Part shown: positions 49,015 through 55,441 of the stretch, piece after piece
Numbering within the stretch: the first letter of the stretch is position 1
Layout: each line of letters starts with the position of its first letter
NCBI GenBank assembly: GCA_017436035.1
Contig: JAFSDV010000026.1
Span: forward strand, 1-55,441
Length of the DNA: 55,441 nt
Direction of reading: 5' to 3'
Source: Oscillospiraceae bacterium
GTDB taxonomy: Bacteria > Bacillota > Clostridia > Oscillospirales > Oscillospiraceae
The notes under the pieces: generated by a model
What the model saw: only the letters and a program-made list of their open reading frames with translations
Database searches by the model: none
What the model was told of the DNA's origin: nothing
Made by a program: the position numbers and the translations under genes

Positions 49015-49386
49015 ATGAAACGAAAAATACTTATATCCATAAATCCTGAACACGTTCAAAATATTATTGCAGGGATAAAAAAATACGAGTATCGCAAAAT
49101 CGCTGCTAAGCAAGATATCTCATCTATAATAATTTACGAAACGACTCCTATAAAACGAATTGTAGCAGAAGCCGAAATTATTGATGTATTAGAACTGCCC
49201 CCTGAGGAACTTTGGGAACAGACGAAAAATGAGTCGGGTATAAGTAAAGCATTCTTCGACAGATACTTCGACAATAGGACAATAGCCTTTGCATATAAAT
49301 TAGGTGAGATAAAAGTATACGATAAACCAAAGACATTGATGGATTACGGCATTAAAGTTGCACCACAGTCATTTGTATATGTTTGA
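49015..49386 (+). CDS. ASCH-domain protein
   Basis: The 123-residue protein is a single ASCH domain: ILISINPEHVQNIIAGIKKYEYR, IIIYETTPIKRIVAEAEI, ELWEQTKNESGISKAFFDRYF and VYDKPKTLMDYGI. The ASCH fold is PUA-related and predicted to bind RNA; this subgroup often lies beside GNAT and nuclease genes. The start ATG 49015 follows GGAGGGG; an in-frame GTG 49006 overlaps the preceding stop and is less likely. It shares fold and probable origin with domain 1 of the fusion protein. Confidence 0.85.
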   Translation: MKRKILISINPEHVQNIIAGIKKYEYRKIAAKQDISSIIIYETTPIKRIVAEAEIIDVLELPPEELWEQTKNESGISKAFFDRYFDNRTIAFAYKLGEIKVYDKPKTLMDYGIKVAPQSFVYV

Positions 49387-49388
49387 CT

Positions 49389-50204
49389 ATGAGATGTATT
49401 TTCTGTGAAAAGGATTCTTCGTCATCAAGAAGTGTAGAACATATTGTCCCAGCGTCGTTTGGCAATTCTATTTCGATTTTGCCCAAAGGTATTGTGTGCG
49501 ATAAATGTAATAATTATTTTGCACGAAAAATCGAATCTCCTTTTCTTAATTCAGAAGTGGTCCTTCAATTGAGACAAGAACTTAAGATAAATAACCGAGA
49601 GGGAAAAACGGTTAATAGATTTGACGACTTGCCAACCAAAAACATAATGCAAATTTCTCAAGATTTACATATTGTCATGTCTCAAGAAGAGAAAACAGAG
49701 GAAGAAGTAGCGCAAACTGTATTGAAGTATCAACAATACCTCAAAAGAACGGACGAATTGCTCATAAAACTTGATTATAATTTGTCCCGACTTCTAGCTA
49801 AAATGGCGGTGGAAGCTTTTGTGCATAAGTGTCTTGATGATATGAGTGTAATTGATTACATTATTGAAGACGAGGCATTTAAAAAGATTCGGCAATATGT
49901 TCGTTATGGTGGAAATTACATTTGGGAGTACAATGCTCGGAGAATATATGCACGTAACGAAGCGTATCAAGGTGATATTACAACGCACATCAATTATGAA
50001 TTTGATTTTCTATTTACTTCTCAAGGAAAGGCATATTTTATAATTGTTCTGTACGGTATTGAGTATGTTATCAATATAATTGATAACACAATAGCGGATT
50101 ATGCTGAATGGCTAAAAGATAATCACTATATAAGCCCTTTATATATATCACCTGGACAGCGACAAAAAGAATTTGAAGGATATACAAATTTTTATGCAAA
50201 GTAA
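49389..50204 (+). CDS. HNH endonuclease-family protein
   Basis: The 271-residue protein starts with the HNH/zinc motif CIFCEKDSSSSRSVEHIVPA (about 3-24) and the second zinc pair in GIVCDKCNNYFARKIE (about 37-50): two CxxC knuckles around EHIVP. This is the HNH architecture of DNA nucleases in restriction and defence systems. The remaining 200 residues are unrecognised and may recognise the target. It starts two bases after the ASCH stop with no RBS of its own, implying coupling. An in-frame TTG at 49383 is an alternative start. Confidence 0.8.
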   Translation: MRCIFCEKDSSSSRSVEHIVPASFGNSISILPKGIVCDKCNNYFARKIESPFLNSEVVLQLRQELKINNREGKTVNRFDDLPTKNIMQISQDLHIVMSQEEKTEEEVAQTVLKYQQYLKRTDELLIKLDYNLSRLLAKMAVEAFVHKCLDDMSVIDYIIEDEAFKKIRQYVRYGGNYIWEYNARRIYARNEAYQGDITTHINYEFDFLFTSQGKAYFIIVLYGIEYVINIIDNTIADYAEWLKDNHYISPLYISPGQRQKEFEGYTNFYAK

Positions 50205-50266
50205 AATGGACTATCCCAAACTGCTTTTAAAGTAATGGAAAAAAGAGCAATGACCTTTGTAGCTTC

Positions 50267-50391
50267 CACCAATAATCCGGCTTCATCGACACCCTCAAAC
50301 TCGCCTACCGGCTTTCCCCCGAACGAAACACCTAACCCTAACGCAAAGGGCCGCCCGGTCACCCCGGACGGCCCTTTGATAGGTGCGATTT
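50267..50391 (+). pseudogene. Decayed second copy of the small helical gene tail and terminator (repeat copy B)
   Basis: Same orientation and order as 46452-46566. In the original frame it has an in-frame stop (CAC CAA TAA where copy A reads CAC CAA CAA), and no start is present, so it is not functional. Its hairpin (AGGGCCG... with GGCCCTTT) may now serve the leftward gene that ends at 50390. Confidence 0.72.
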
Positions 50392-51355
50392 AATTATCTT
50401 GCTCATCTTCTTCTAAGCTATCTTCGTCTTCGGGGAAAAATATGTTTTGAGCCCCGATGATAGATATTGCATCTTTTCTGTCATTTATTTCACTGCGAGA
50501 CATATCTTCATATATTGTCGCAACTTCGTCCACAAGGCTTTGCGGAATGTTTCTGTTCATAATGTCGACAAGATACTCTTGCACCATAAAAGGATCAAAG
50601 GGCAGAGGTTTAATTTTGCGCAAGTAGTTGAAATAGCCGGTTGAATCAGTTGTTGTACACAGATATAGAATCAGTTCGGCAAGAGCATTGCGTTCACTTT
50701 CGTGCACTGCTTGTAAAGAGCTCTTTGGAAATAAATTTAAAAACACTTTTTCGGCAGGAGAGTCGACGCGTAATTCATACGTGTAAAGGTTTTCTTCTCG
50801 TGCTTTATCTTTTATTAGTTCATAGTAATAGCAAAGAAGTTTGCCGAGGGTACGGCCAATTCGCTCTTTAGCCTGCTCTGTAATATAAGTATCGTGACTA
50901 AAAATTGAAGTCTCAACCAATGCAGGATCATAATGCTTTTTTACATAACTTTCAAATTCAGCCTTATAATCAAAATTTGTGTTTATGGAGAAATTGGAAT
51001 AGCGTCCTTGTTCATAAAAATTCTTTAAAAGATCTAGCAAGGCATTTTGTTCTTCTGATAGTTTCTTTTTAGTATGAAGATTAATCTTACTTTGAAGAGC
51101 AGGTTGGGAGTGAATTTTAAGTTCAAGTGCGAAAGCATCAATATCGGACAAATCGTAACTGCCATACAAAAACAGAACACACTTTTGGATTCTTTCAATG
51201 CTTACTGCAGCATTGTAAAGAAACATAAAAATCTGATCGTTTTGATAGATATTTCTCTCGTTGTTCAGAATAGTTAACGCATTGTATGCAAATGTTCCCG
51301 CGAGGTCGATTTCCTGTCCAATATTGAAGTTTTTAAAATATTGTAAGGTATTCAA
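50390..51355 (-). CDS. Unknown helical protein, probably accessory
   Basis: The 321-residue acidic protein looks all-helical. An N-terminal segment (about 25-65) reads ILNNERNIYQNDQIFMFLYN and SIERIQKCVLFLYGSYD, a pattern that recalls HEPN-type helical bundles, but no clear HEPN Rx4-6H motif is present. The C-terminus is highly acidic (EDEDSLEEDEQDN). I do not recognise the family. The start is TTG 51355, eight to nine bases after AAAGGAG. It is AT-rich like its neighbours. Confidence 0.6.
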   Translation of the reverse strand: MNTLQYFKNFNIGQEIDLAGTFAYNALTILNNERNIYQNDQIFMFLYNAAVSIERIQKCVLFLYGSYDLSDIDAFALELKIHSQPALQSKINLHTKKKLSEEQNALLDLLKNFYEQGRYSNFSINTNFDYKAEFESYVKKHYDPALVETSIFSHDTYITEQAKERIGRTLGKLLCYYYELIKDKAREENLYTYELRVDSPAEKVFLNLFPKSSLQAVHESERNALAELILYLCTTTDSTGYFNYLRKIKPLPFDPFMVQEYLVDIMNRNIPQSLVDEVATIYEDMSRSEINDRKDAISIIGAQNIFFPEDEDSLEEDEQDN

Positions 51356-51507
51356 TCTTATCTCTCCTTTGCTATAGAAAAACCTTAAGAGTATTATACA
51401 TATAGAAGTGCTGAAGTTCCAGTGCTAAATTAAGAAACAAACTGCTGTGGGCTGTTCGGTGTATAGCCCGATAAGATGTTGTTCTTTGGGCATGCACCAT
51501 AATAAAT

Positions 51508-51539
51508 TTGGCTGCGTGAGCTAATGCTCATGCAGCCAA
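51508..51539 (-). terminator. Terminator of the small XRE regulator gene
   Basis: 14-bp arms (51508-51521, 51526-51539) with a TAAT loop and one G-U pair. It lies eight bases beyond the regulator's stop codon. Confidence 0.75.
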
Positions 51540-51546
51540 TAATAGT

Positions 51547-51789
51547 TTATTTGATTTCTTGCTCTAGTCCGGCAAATAGTCCAGAGTGGAAGAACTCGTC
51601 AATTGTAATACCTAAACCGTCACACAGCTTTTTGATGGTAGATACAGTTGCACTATTATTTCGTCCGCTAACGATATTGTTCACAGTGGACTGCGTAACG
51701 CCGCTGATGCTACTCAGCTTATTGATTGAAATATCGCGTTCTTGGCACAGTTGAATGATTCTCTGCCGGACAGCTTCGCCTACGGTCAT
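51547..51789 (-). CDS. Small XRE-family regulator
   Basis: The 80-residue protein is one HTH_3 domain: VRQRIIQLCQERDISINKLS, recognition helix SGVTQSTVNNIVSGRN and the closing STIKKLCDGLGITIDEFF. Start ATG 51789 follows GAGGTG; the GTG three codons earlier is part of that RBS. It is divergent from the SLOG gene, with inverted repeats between them, so it may control that gene. Confidence 0.86.
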   Translation of the reverse strand: MTVGEAVRQRIIQLCQERDISINKLSSISGVTQSTVNNIVSGRNNSATVSTIKKLCDGLGITIDEFFHSGLFAGLEQEIK

Positions 51790-51822
51790 AGGTATCACCT
51801 CTTTCTAAGTAAAATGATACCT
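51790..51822. promoter_or_regulatory. Inverted repeat next to the small XRE gene
   Basis: AGGTATCA (51790-51797) and its exact complement TGATACCT (51815-51822), 17 bases apart, cover the RBS of the XRE gene. A candidate autoregulatory site. Confidence 0.5.
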
Positions 51823-51841
51823 TTATGTACTTGAAAAGATT

Positions 51842-51874
51842 ACCCCTTTTGAGTTAAAATAACCCAAAAGGGGT
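51842..51874 (+). promoter_or_regulatory. Long inverted repeat hiding the SLOG gene RBS
   Basis: A 15-bp arm (51842-51856) and its complement (51860-51874) with one mismatch and an AAA loop. The right arm contains AAAAGGGG, the RBS of the gene at 51881. A probable -10 (TAAAAT, 51855-51860) lies in the centre, so it may act as DNA operator or as RNA hairpin. Confidence 0.6.
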
Positions 51875-51880
51875 GAAACT

Positions 51881-52309
51881 ATGCATTCGTGTACATTTTT
51901 TGGTCACCGGGAGTGCCCGGAAACGATCAAAACAAAACTGCGAGATACTCTGATCGACTTGATCGAGAATCATGCAGTGGATCTGTTCTATGTGGGAAAT
52001 CAGGGGCATTTTGATCATTATGTGCGGTGCGTGTTGCGGGACATAAAGCAGGCATATCCCCACATCCAATATGCCGTCGTGCTGGCTTATATGCCAGGTA
52101 AGCAGAACGAGTATGACGACTACTCCGACACCATGCTCCCGGAGGGGATTGAATCTGTCCATCCGCACTACGCCATCTCCTGGCGCAACAACTGGATGCT
52201 CCGGCAGGCAGATTATGTCGTCACCTACATCACCCATTCCTGGGGCGGCGCAGCGCAGTATGCAAAGAAGGCAAAAAGCCAGAAGAAGATAGTAATCAAT
52301 TTGGTTTAA
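51881..52309 (+). CDS. SLOG-fold (DUF1273/YspA-like) protein
   Basis: The 142-residue protein begins CTFFGHRECP, the start of a SLOG (Smf/DprA/LOG-like) nucleotide-binding fold, with FYVGNQGHFDHYVRCVLRDI and the C-terminal ADYVVTYITHSWGGAAQYAKKA. SLOG proteins bind nucleotides or nucleotide second messengers, and some are sensors in conflict systems. Its ligand is unknown. Start ATG 51881 follows AAGGGG inside a hairpin. Confidence 0.82.
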   Translation: MHSCTFFGHRECPETIKTKLRDTLIDLIENHAVDLFYVGNQGHFDHYVRCVLRDIKQAYPHIQYAVVLAYMPGKQNEYDDYSDTMLPEGIESVHPHYAISWRNNWMLRQADYVVTYITHSWGGAAQYAKKAKSQKKIVINLV

Positions 52310-52344
52310 CAACTCCAAAAGTGGCAAACAATTGAAAAAACTTA

Positions 52345-52373
52345 TTGATATCTGGCAAGTATATTCTTATAAT
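52345..52373 (+). promoter_or_regulatory. Promoter of the HTH-containing gene
   Basis: TTGATA (52345-52350), 17 bases, TATAAT (52368-52373). Transcription would start near 52380, which excludes the TTG at 52379 as start codon of the next gene. Confidence 0.75.
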
Positions 52374-52414
52374 AAGAATTGAATAATAGTATTAACCAAA
52401 AGAAGGTGACGTGC

Positions 52415-52957
52415 GTGCGAGAACTGACATTCAAAGGCTTTTTAGCTCAATATGTAAAACGATTATCAAAGTTTGACACAAATAGCTTATATAAACTGGC
52501 TGAAGAAGCGAGCAGCGATAATGCCAGACTCAGAGAGCCCTTGTTTTTGTTTGCTCTCTATTCCGGCAAGCAAACAGTTCTGCTGCAGGCAACTAAGGAC
52601 CAACATTTGTTTGCAGAGTATCAAAAAATGGTTTCGCAATATAGTGCCCAACAGATGACTCAGATGTTTGAGGATAATGATTCTGTGCTGCCGAATGAGT
52701 ATCACAAGGTTTGGAGAAGCTTTCAATCTCAAAAGAACAGAGGGCAGTCGGACGATCACACAAAAGAATTGATGCGCCTTAAAGTAAAGCGTTTGCAGGA
52801 ACAATACGGAGTATCTAACTATCGCATCTATACTGATCTGCAACTGAATCCAGGCAATGTAAATGCGTGGCTCAAGCATGGTGTAGCAGATAAAGTAAGC
52901 TTGGATACAGCGAGAAGAACTCTTCGCTATGTAGAGGGATATTTGTCTAAAAACTAA
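52415..52957 (+). CDS. Unknown protein with C-terminal HTH
   Basis: The 180-residue protein has a helical N-terminal half (RELTFKGFLAQYVKRLSKFD) and a C-terminal region (about 125-178) that looks like a helix-turn-helix: QYGVSNYRIYTDLQLNPGNV then NAWLKHGVADKVSLDTARRT. Proteins of this shape often act as antitoxins or local regulators beside nuclease or nucleotidyltransferase genes, but no toxin follows here. The start is GTG 52415, eight bases after AGAAGG. Confidence 0.65.
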   Translation: MRELTFKGFLAQYVKRLSKFDTNSLYKLAEEASSDNARLREPLFLFALYSGKQTVLLQATKDQHLFAEYQKMVSQYSAQQMTQMFEDNDSVLPNEYHKVWRSFQSQKNRGQSDDHTKELMRLKVKRLQEQYGVSNYRIYTDLQLNPGNVNAWLKHGVADKVSLDTARRTLRYVEGYLSKN

Positions 52958-52967
52958 ATAGTATAAG

Positions 52968-53001
52968 CAACCAGATCAACCGGCATGGGCTGATCTGGTT
53001 G
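52968..53001 (+). terminator. Probable terminator of the HTH-containing gene
   Basis: 11-bp arms CAACCAGATCA/TGATCTGGTTG with a short mixed loop; the T run is weak (GTCTCTATTT). Confidence 0.65.
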
Positions 53002-53047
53002 TCTCTATTTCGGTAATAAAAAAGTTGTAATCAATCTAAAAAACCTC

Positions 53048-53078
53048 TTGACTCTGACGTAACGTCATAGTATATGAT
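53048..53078 (+). promoter_or_regulatory. MerR-type promoter with 19-base spacer and central palindrome
   Basis: TTGACT (53048-53053) and TATGAT (53073-53078) are 19 bases apart. In the spacer lies TGACGT-A-ACGTCA (53055-53067). The over-long spacer with a dyad in it is the hallmark of promoters that MerR proteins untwist. Confidence 0.85.
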
Positions 53079-53100
53079 AGTGCCAAGAGGAGGGATGCGT

Positions 53101-53835
53101 ATGATGACGGTTACGCAAGTGAGCAAGCGCACTGGGGTCAGCGTGCGGACGCTGCACCATTACGATCAGATCGGTCTACTGAACCCCACCGAGGTAACCG
53201 AGGCCGGCTATCGGCTGTATGACGACGGGGCTTTAGACAAGCTTTATATGATCCTGGTGTATCGGGAGCTGGGTCTGTCTCTGAATGAGATCAGCAGCAT
53301 TCTGGACGCACCGGACTATGACCGAAACCGGGTTTTGGAGCACCAGATCAAGCTGATGCAGGAGCGCAAAGAAAAGCTGCAAAATCGAATCAGTTTTGCA
53401 AGAGAAATGTTAATGTTAGGAGTGAAATACATGGATTTTGAAGGCTTTGACCCCAAGAAAATTGATGAATACAGCCAGCAGGCTAAGGTGCTTTACGGCA
53501 AGACCGAGGCCTACAAGGAATTTGAGCAGAAGCAAAAAAGCCGCACCAAGGAGCAGGAAAAAGACCTGAACGCACAGGTGATGAACTTCTTTGCGCGGCT
53601 GGGCAAAATGCGCCCCTGCGCACCGGACAGCGAAGAAGCCCAAAATTGGGCGAAGGAGCTGCAGGCGTTCTTCACGGAGCATTTTTACACCTGCACGCCC
53701 CAGATCCTCAAAGGGCTGGCAGAAAGCTACGCCGGCGGCGGCAGTATGACGGAAAACATCGACAGAGTCGGTGGCGAGGGCACGGGCGCTTTTGCCAAGC
53801 AGGTCATTGACCTCTACACCCAGAAACTGCTATGA
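53101..53835 (+). CDS. MerR-family regulator with TipAS drug-binding domain
   Basis: The 244-residue protein has a MerR HTH (about 1-70: TVTQVSKRTGVSVRTLHHYD, GLLNPTEVTEAGYRLYDD), a coiled-coil helix (about 75-110) and a C-terminal TipAS domain (about 120-243: IDEYSQQAKVLYG, FFTEHFYTCTPQILKGLAES). TipAL-type activators bind thiopeptide or other drugs and then activate their own promoter, which here has the expected 19-base spacer. The start is ATG 53101 or 53104, after AGGAGGG. The small membrane protein gene overlaps its end (ATGA). Confidence 0.92.
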   Translation: MMTVTQVSKRTGVSVRTLHHYDQIGLLNPTEVTEAGYRLYDDGALDKLYMILVYRELGLSLNEISSILDAPDYDRNRVLEHQIKLMQERKEKLQNRISFAREMLMLGVKYMDFEGFDPKKIDEYSQQAKVLYGKTEAYKEFEQKQKSRTKEQEKDLNAQVMNFFARLGKMRPCAPDSEEAQNWAKELQAFFTEHFYTCTPQILKGLAESYAGGGSMTENIDRVGGEGTGAFAKQVIDLYTQKLL

Positions 53836-54032
53836 AAACCAGGTGGATCCTGTTCGCCGTTGCCCTGATCTTAATTGCGGTCAACCTGCTGAACGCGGAT
53901 TTTTCTGCTTATCAGCAGTTATCCGCGGTCGATCTTCTTCCGGTGATCGTGATCGTATCGGTGAGCTTTCTGATAAAGACCGGCGTTCTTTCCGCCGTGT
54001 TGATCGGCATTAAAAGGATTCGGAAGAAATAA
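53832..54032 (+). CDS. Small membrane protein
   Basis: The 66-residue protein has two hydrophobic helices (WILFAVALILIAVNLL and VDLLPVIVIVSVSFLI) and a basic C-terminus (KRIRKK). It overlaps the MerR stop codon, so both are co-translated and drug-inducible together. No family recognised; an immunity or membrane-stress role is a guess. Confidence 0.7.
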   Translation: MKTRWILFAVALILIAVNLLNADFSAYQQLSAVDLLPVIVIVSVSFLIKTGVLSAVLIGIKRIRKK

Positions 54033-54040
54033 GCAAGCTG

Positions 54041-54066
54041 CGGATGCTTCGGCATCCGCTTTTTGT
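54041..54066 (+). terminator. Terminator of the MerR operon
   Basis: Perfect stem GCGGATGC-TTCG-GCATCCGC followed by TTTTT; a UUCG-type tetraloop. Confidence 0.92.
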
Positions 54067-54094
54067 TGCGAACCCCGGAAAAATGCGGTATAAT
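54066..54094 (+). promoter_or_regulatory. Promoter of the CPBP protease gene
   Basis: TTGCGA (54066-54071), 17 bases, TATAAT (54089-54094). Confidence 0.72.
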
Positions 54095-54119
54095 GCTTTT
54101 GGACAAAGGAGGGATACAT

Positions 54120-54851
54120 ATGCTCAAAAAACTATATACAAAAAGCGAAATCTGGTTTGCGGCGGCGTGGATCATAGCCTATGTTGTCCTTGCATCCGCA
54201 GCAGACAACATATCGGCAGATCTGGGCACCCAAAAGATCGTGACGCTGCCCATACTGATCGCAATGTCTGCAATACTCTGTTTCTTTGTCAGAAAGAACG
54301 GTCTGACGGAAAAATACGGCCTGTGCAAACCCCAACTGCCTGCCGGGAAACTGCTGTTTTACATCCCGCTGCTTGTGCTGCTGACGGCCAATTTGTGGTA
54401 CGGCGCGGCGATGAATCTGCCGCCCCTGGAGACGGTGCTGTATGTCCTGAGTATGTTCTGCGTGGGCTTTCTGGAGGAACTGATCTTCCGGGGTCTGCTG
54501 TTTCAGGCCATGGCAAAGGACAGCGTGAGATCCGCCGTCATTGTATCCAGCGTTACCTTTGGCATCGGGCATATCGTAAACCTCTTTAACGGCTCCGGGG
54601 CGGAGCTGCTGCCGAATCTTTTGCAGGTGGTGTACGCCATCGCCATCGGCTTCGCCTTCGTGATGATCTATGTAAAAAGCAAGAGCTTGCTGCCCTGTAT
54701 CCTCACCCACAGCATTTTCAACGGACTCAGCGCCTTTTCCAACAAAGCGGCTATGACACCCCAAAGAGAGCTCCTCTCCGGCATTTTGCTTGCGGTGATC
54801 GCCGGGAGCTATGCCCTGTATCTTGCGTTGGCAGTAAAGGAAGCTGAATAG
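54120..54851 (+). CDS. CPBP-family intramembrane metalloprotease
   Basis: The 243-residue protein has about seven hydrophobic helices and the CPBP (Abi, CAAX-protease) motifs: GFLEELIFRGLLFQ (EExxxR, about residue 125), FGIGHIVN and the late LTHSIFN His. Members process prenylated or bacteriocin peptides or give bacteriocin self-immunity. There is no bacteriocin gene here. Start ATG 54120 follows AAAGGAGGG; earlier in-frame starts fall inside the promoter. Confidence 0.9.
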   Translation: MLKKLYTKSEIWFAAAWIIAYVVLASAADNISADLGTQKIVTLPILIAMSAILCFFVRKNGLTEKYGLCKPQLPAGKLLFYIPLLVLLTANLWYGAAMNLPPLETVLYVLSMFCVGFLEELIFRGLLFQAMAKDSVRSAVIVSSVTFGIGHIVNLFNGSGAELLPNLLQVVYAIAIGFAFVMIYVKSKSLLPCILTHSIFNGLSAFSNKAAMTPQRELLSGILLAVIAGSYALYLALAVKEAE

Positions 54852-54852
54852 C

Positions 54853-55161
54853 GAGACAATAACAGATGGAGAGCTGACAAGGAAACAAGGCTTTAAGAAT
54901 TACAAGTTGAAAAATCGTTCCGTTCCGAATGCTGTAGAATATACCTATACATACACAGTCAATGGTAAGTCGTATCATCTCCGAGGGGTACAACATACGC
55001 ATTCACGAAATCTCCGTAAACGCATCACAATTGTATATCTACGCGGTTTTCCGCGTTGTGCATATGAAGAACATTTTTCTGGGATACAAGAATGGTTGAT
55101 TGGAACCAGTTTTACCGCAATGGGTATATTTTTGCTTTTGCTCTATTTTTGTGTTGCTTGA
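54853..55161 (+). pseudogene. 5'-truncated DUF3592-like membrane protein
   Basis: The frame from about 54853 encodes a sequence with KQGFKNYKL, AVEYTYTYTVNGKSYHLRG, IVYLRGFPRCAYEE and a C-terminal hydrophobic helix (GTSFTAMGIFLLLLYFCV). DUF3592 proteins have two membrane helices with this beta-rich domain between; the first helix is missing and no start codon with an RBS is seen (TTG 54907 has none). It begins straight after the CPBP stop, so it was probably cut by a deletion or recombination. Confidence 0.6.
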
Positions 55162-55210
55162 ACAGCTAAACAGATCATCACATTTCGGACGGACAGCAAC
55201 AGACAGTTGC

Positions 55211-55249
55211 TTGTGAAGTGACACACCCAATGATACAATAGCTGTATCA
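55211..55249 (+). promoter_or_regulatory. Promoter and palindromic operator of the terminal XRE gene
   Basis: TTGTGA (55211-55216), 17 bases, TACAAT (55234-55239). A perfect palindrome TGATACA-ATAGC-TGTATCA (55231-55249) overlaps the -10 box; it is a likely autorepressor site. Confidence 0.68.
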
Positions 55250-55269
55250 CATATACGAAGGTAGGGAAG

Positions 55270-55441
55270 ATGGAAACCAAAGATATCATTCTGCAGCTTC
55301 GGACGAAAAAGGGCCTTTCCCAGGAGGCGCTGGCCGAAAAGGTGTTCGTCACCCGGCAGGCGGTGAGCCGCTGGGAAAACGGCGAAACTGTGCCCAGTAC
55401 CGAGACCCTGAAGCTTCTTTCCAAGCTCTTTGATGTGTCTA
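55270..55441 (+). CDS. XRE-family regulator (3' end outside window)
   Basis: The first 57 residues form an HTH_3 domain: DIILQLRTKKGLSQEALAEK, then VFVTRQAVSRWENGETVPST and LKLLSKLFDVS. This form is typical of clostridial regulators that carry a membrane or zinc-ribbon C-terminus, but that part is not visible. The start is ATG 55270 after a weak GGGAAG. The palindrome over its promoter suggests autoregulation. Confidence 0.85.
   Translation, partial: METKDIILQLRTKKGLSQEALAEKVFVTRQAVSRWENGETVPSTETLKLLSKLFDVS

Overview
The window looks like a chromosome segment of a low- to mid-GC Firmicute of class Clostridia, probably a gut Oscillospirales-type organism. This is inferred from the ribosomal gene order (KOW protein-infA-rpmJ-rpsM-rpsK-rpsD-rpoA-rplQ), strong AGGAGG ribosome binding sites, a tRNA-dependent T-box before thrS, a 3D-domain/rsmA neighbourhood like Bacillus yabE-ksgA, a split transketolase and UgpABCE-type sugar transport. 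No rRNA, complete tRNA, insertion sequence or CRISPR array was seen.

Layout. 1-3435: the end of a ribosomal protein/RNA polymerase alpha operon. 3487-14414: mostly housekeeping genes with well-marked promoters and terminators: a PHP phosphatase, a YdcF protein, thrS under T-box control, a 3D-domain cell-wall protein, rsmA plus a HAD nucleotidase, sfsA, a YhcH protein, an SdpR/SdpI-type pair with two palindromic operators, a cobalamin riboswitch driving a DUF4430 lipoprotein, and plsC. 14539-18716: a MarR-regulated heterodimeric ABC exporter. 18717-32891: an amidohydrolase, an ECF substrate-binding component with a methyltransferase, transketolase halves, a lipoprotein, a four-gene sugar ABC transporter, an rRNA/tRNA methyltransferase, and an operon joining a siroheme/4Fe-4S reductase to an iron/corrinoid-type importer.

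32901-44647 is a carbohydrate locus around a divergent AraC regulator. Leftward from it runs an eight-gene operon: rhamnulokinase-like kinase, SDR dehydrogenase, PHP protein, a sensory-rhodopsin-transducer-family protein, a creatinase-like M24 protein, a creatininase-family amidohydrolase, an AllA-like cupin and tagaturonate reductase. Beyond AraC lies an 892-residue glycosidase-like protein. Kinase and dehydrogenases next to amide/ureido-type hydrolases suggest catabolism of an unusual sugar or uronate conjugate.

45034 to the end is accessory and more AT-rich, especially about 46600-52960. It begins beside a 43-base fragment of a tRNA-Ala gene, which looks like an integration-site scar. It holds a Fic-fold protein that has lost its catalytic His and its inhibitory Glu, a small helical protein, and then the best candidate for an undescribed system: a palindrome-controlled operon of XRE regulator, ASCH-PIN-GNAT-PUA-like fusion, second ASCH protein and HNH nuclease. 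That operon sits between two copies of the same gene tail and terminator. After it come an unknown helical protein, small regulators, a SLOG-fold protein, a TipAL-type MerR regulator, a CPBP protease, a truncated DUF3592-like gene and a partial XRE regulator at the window edge.
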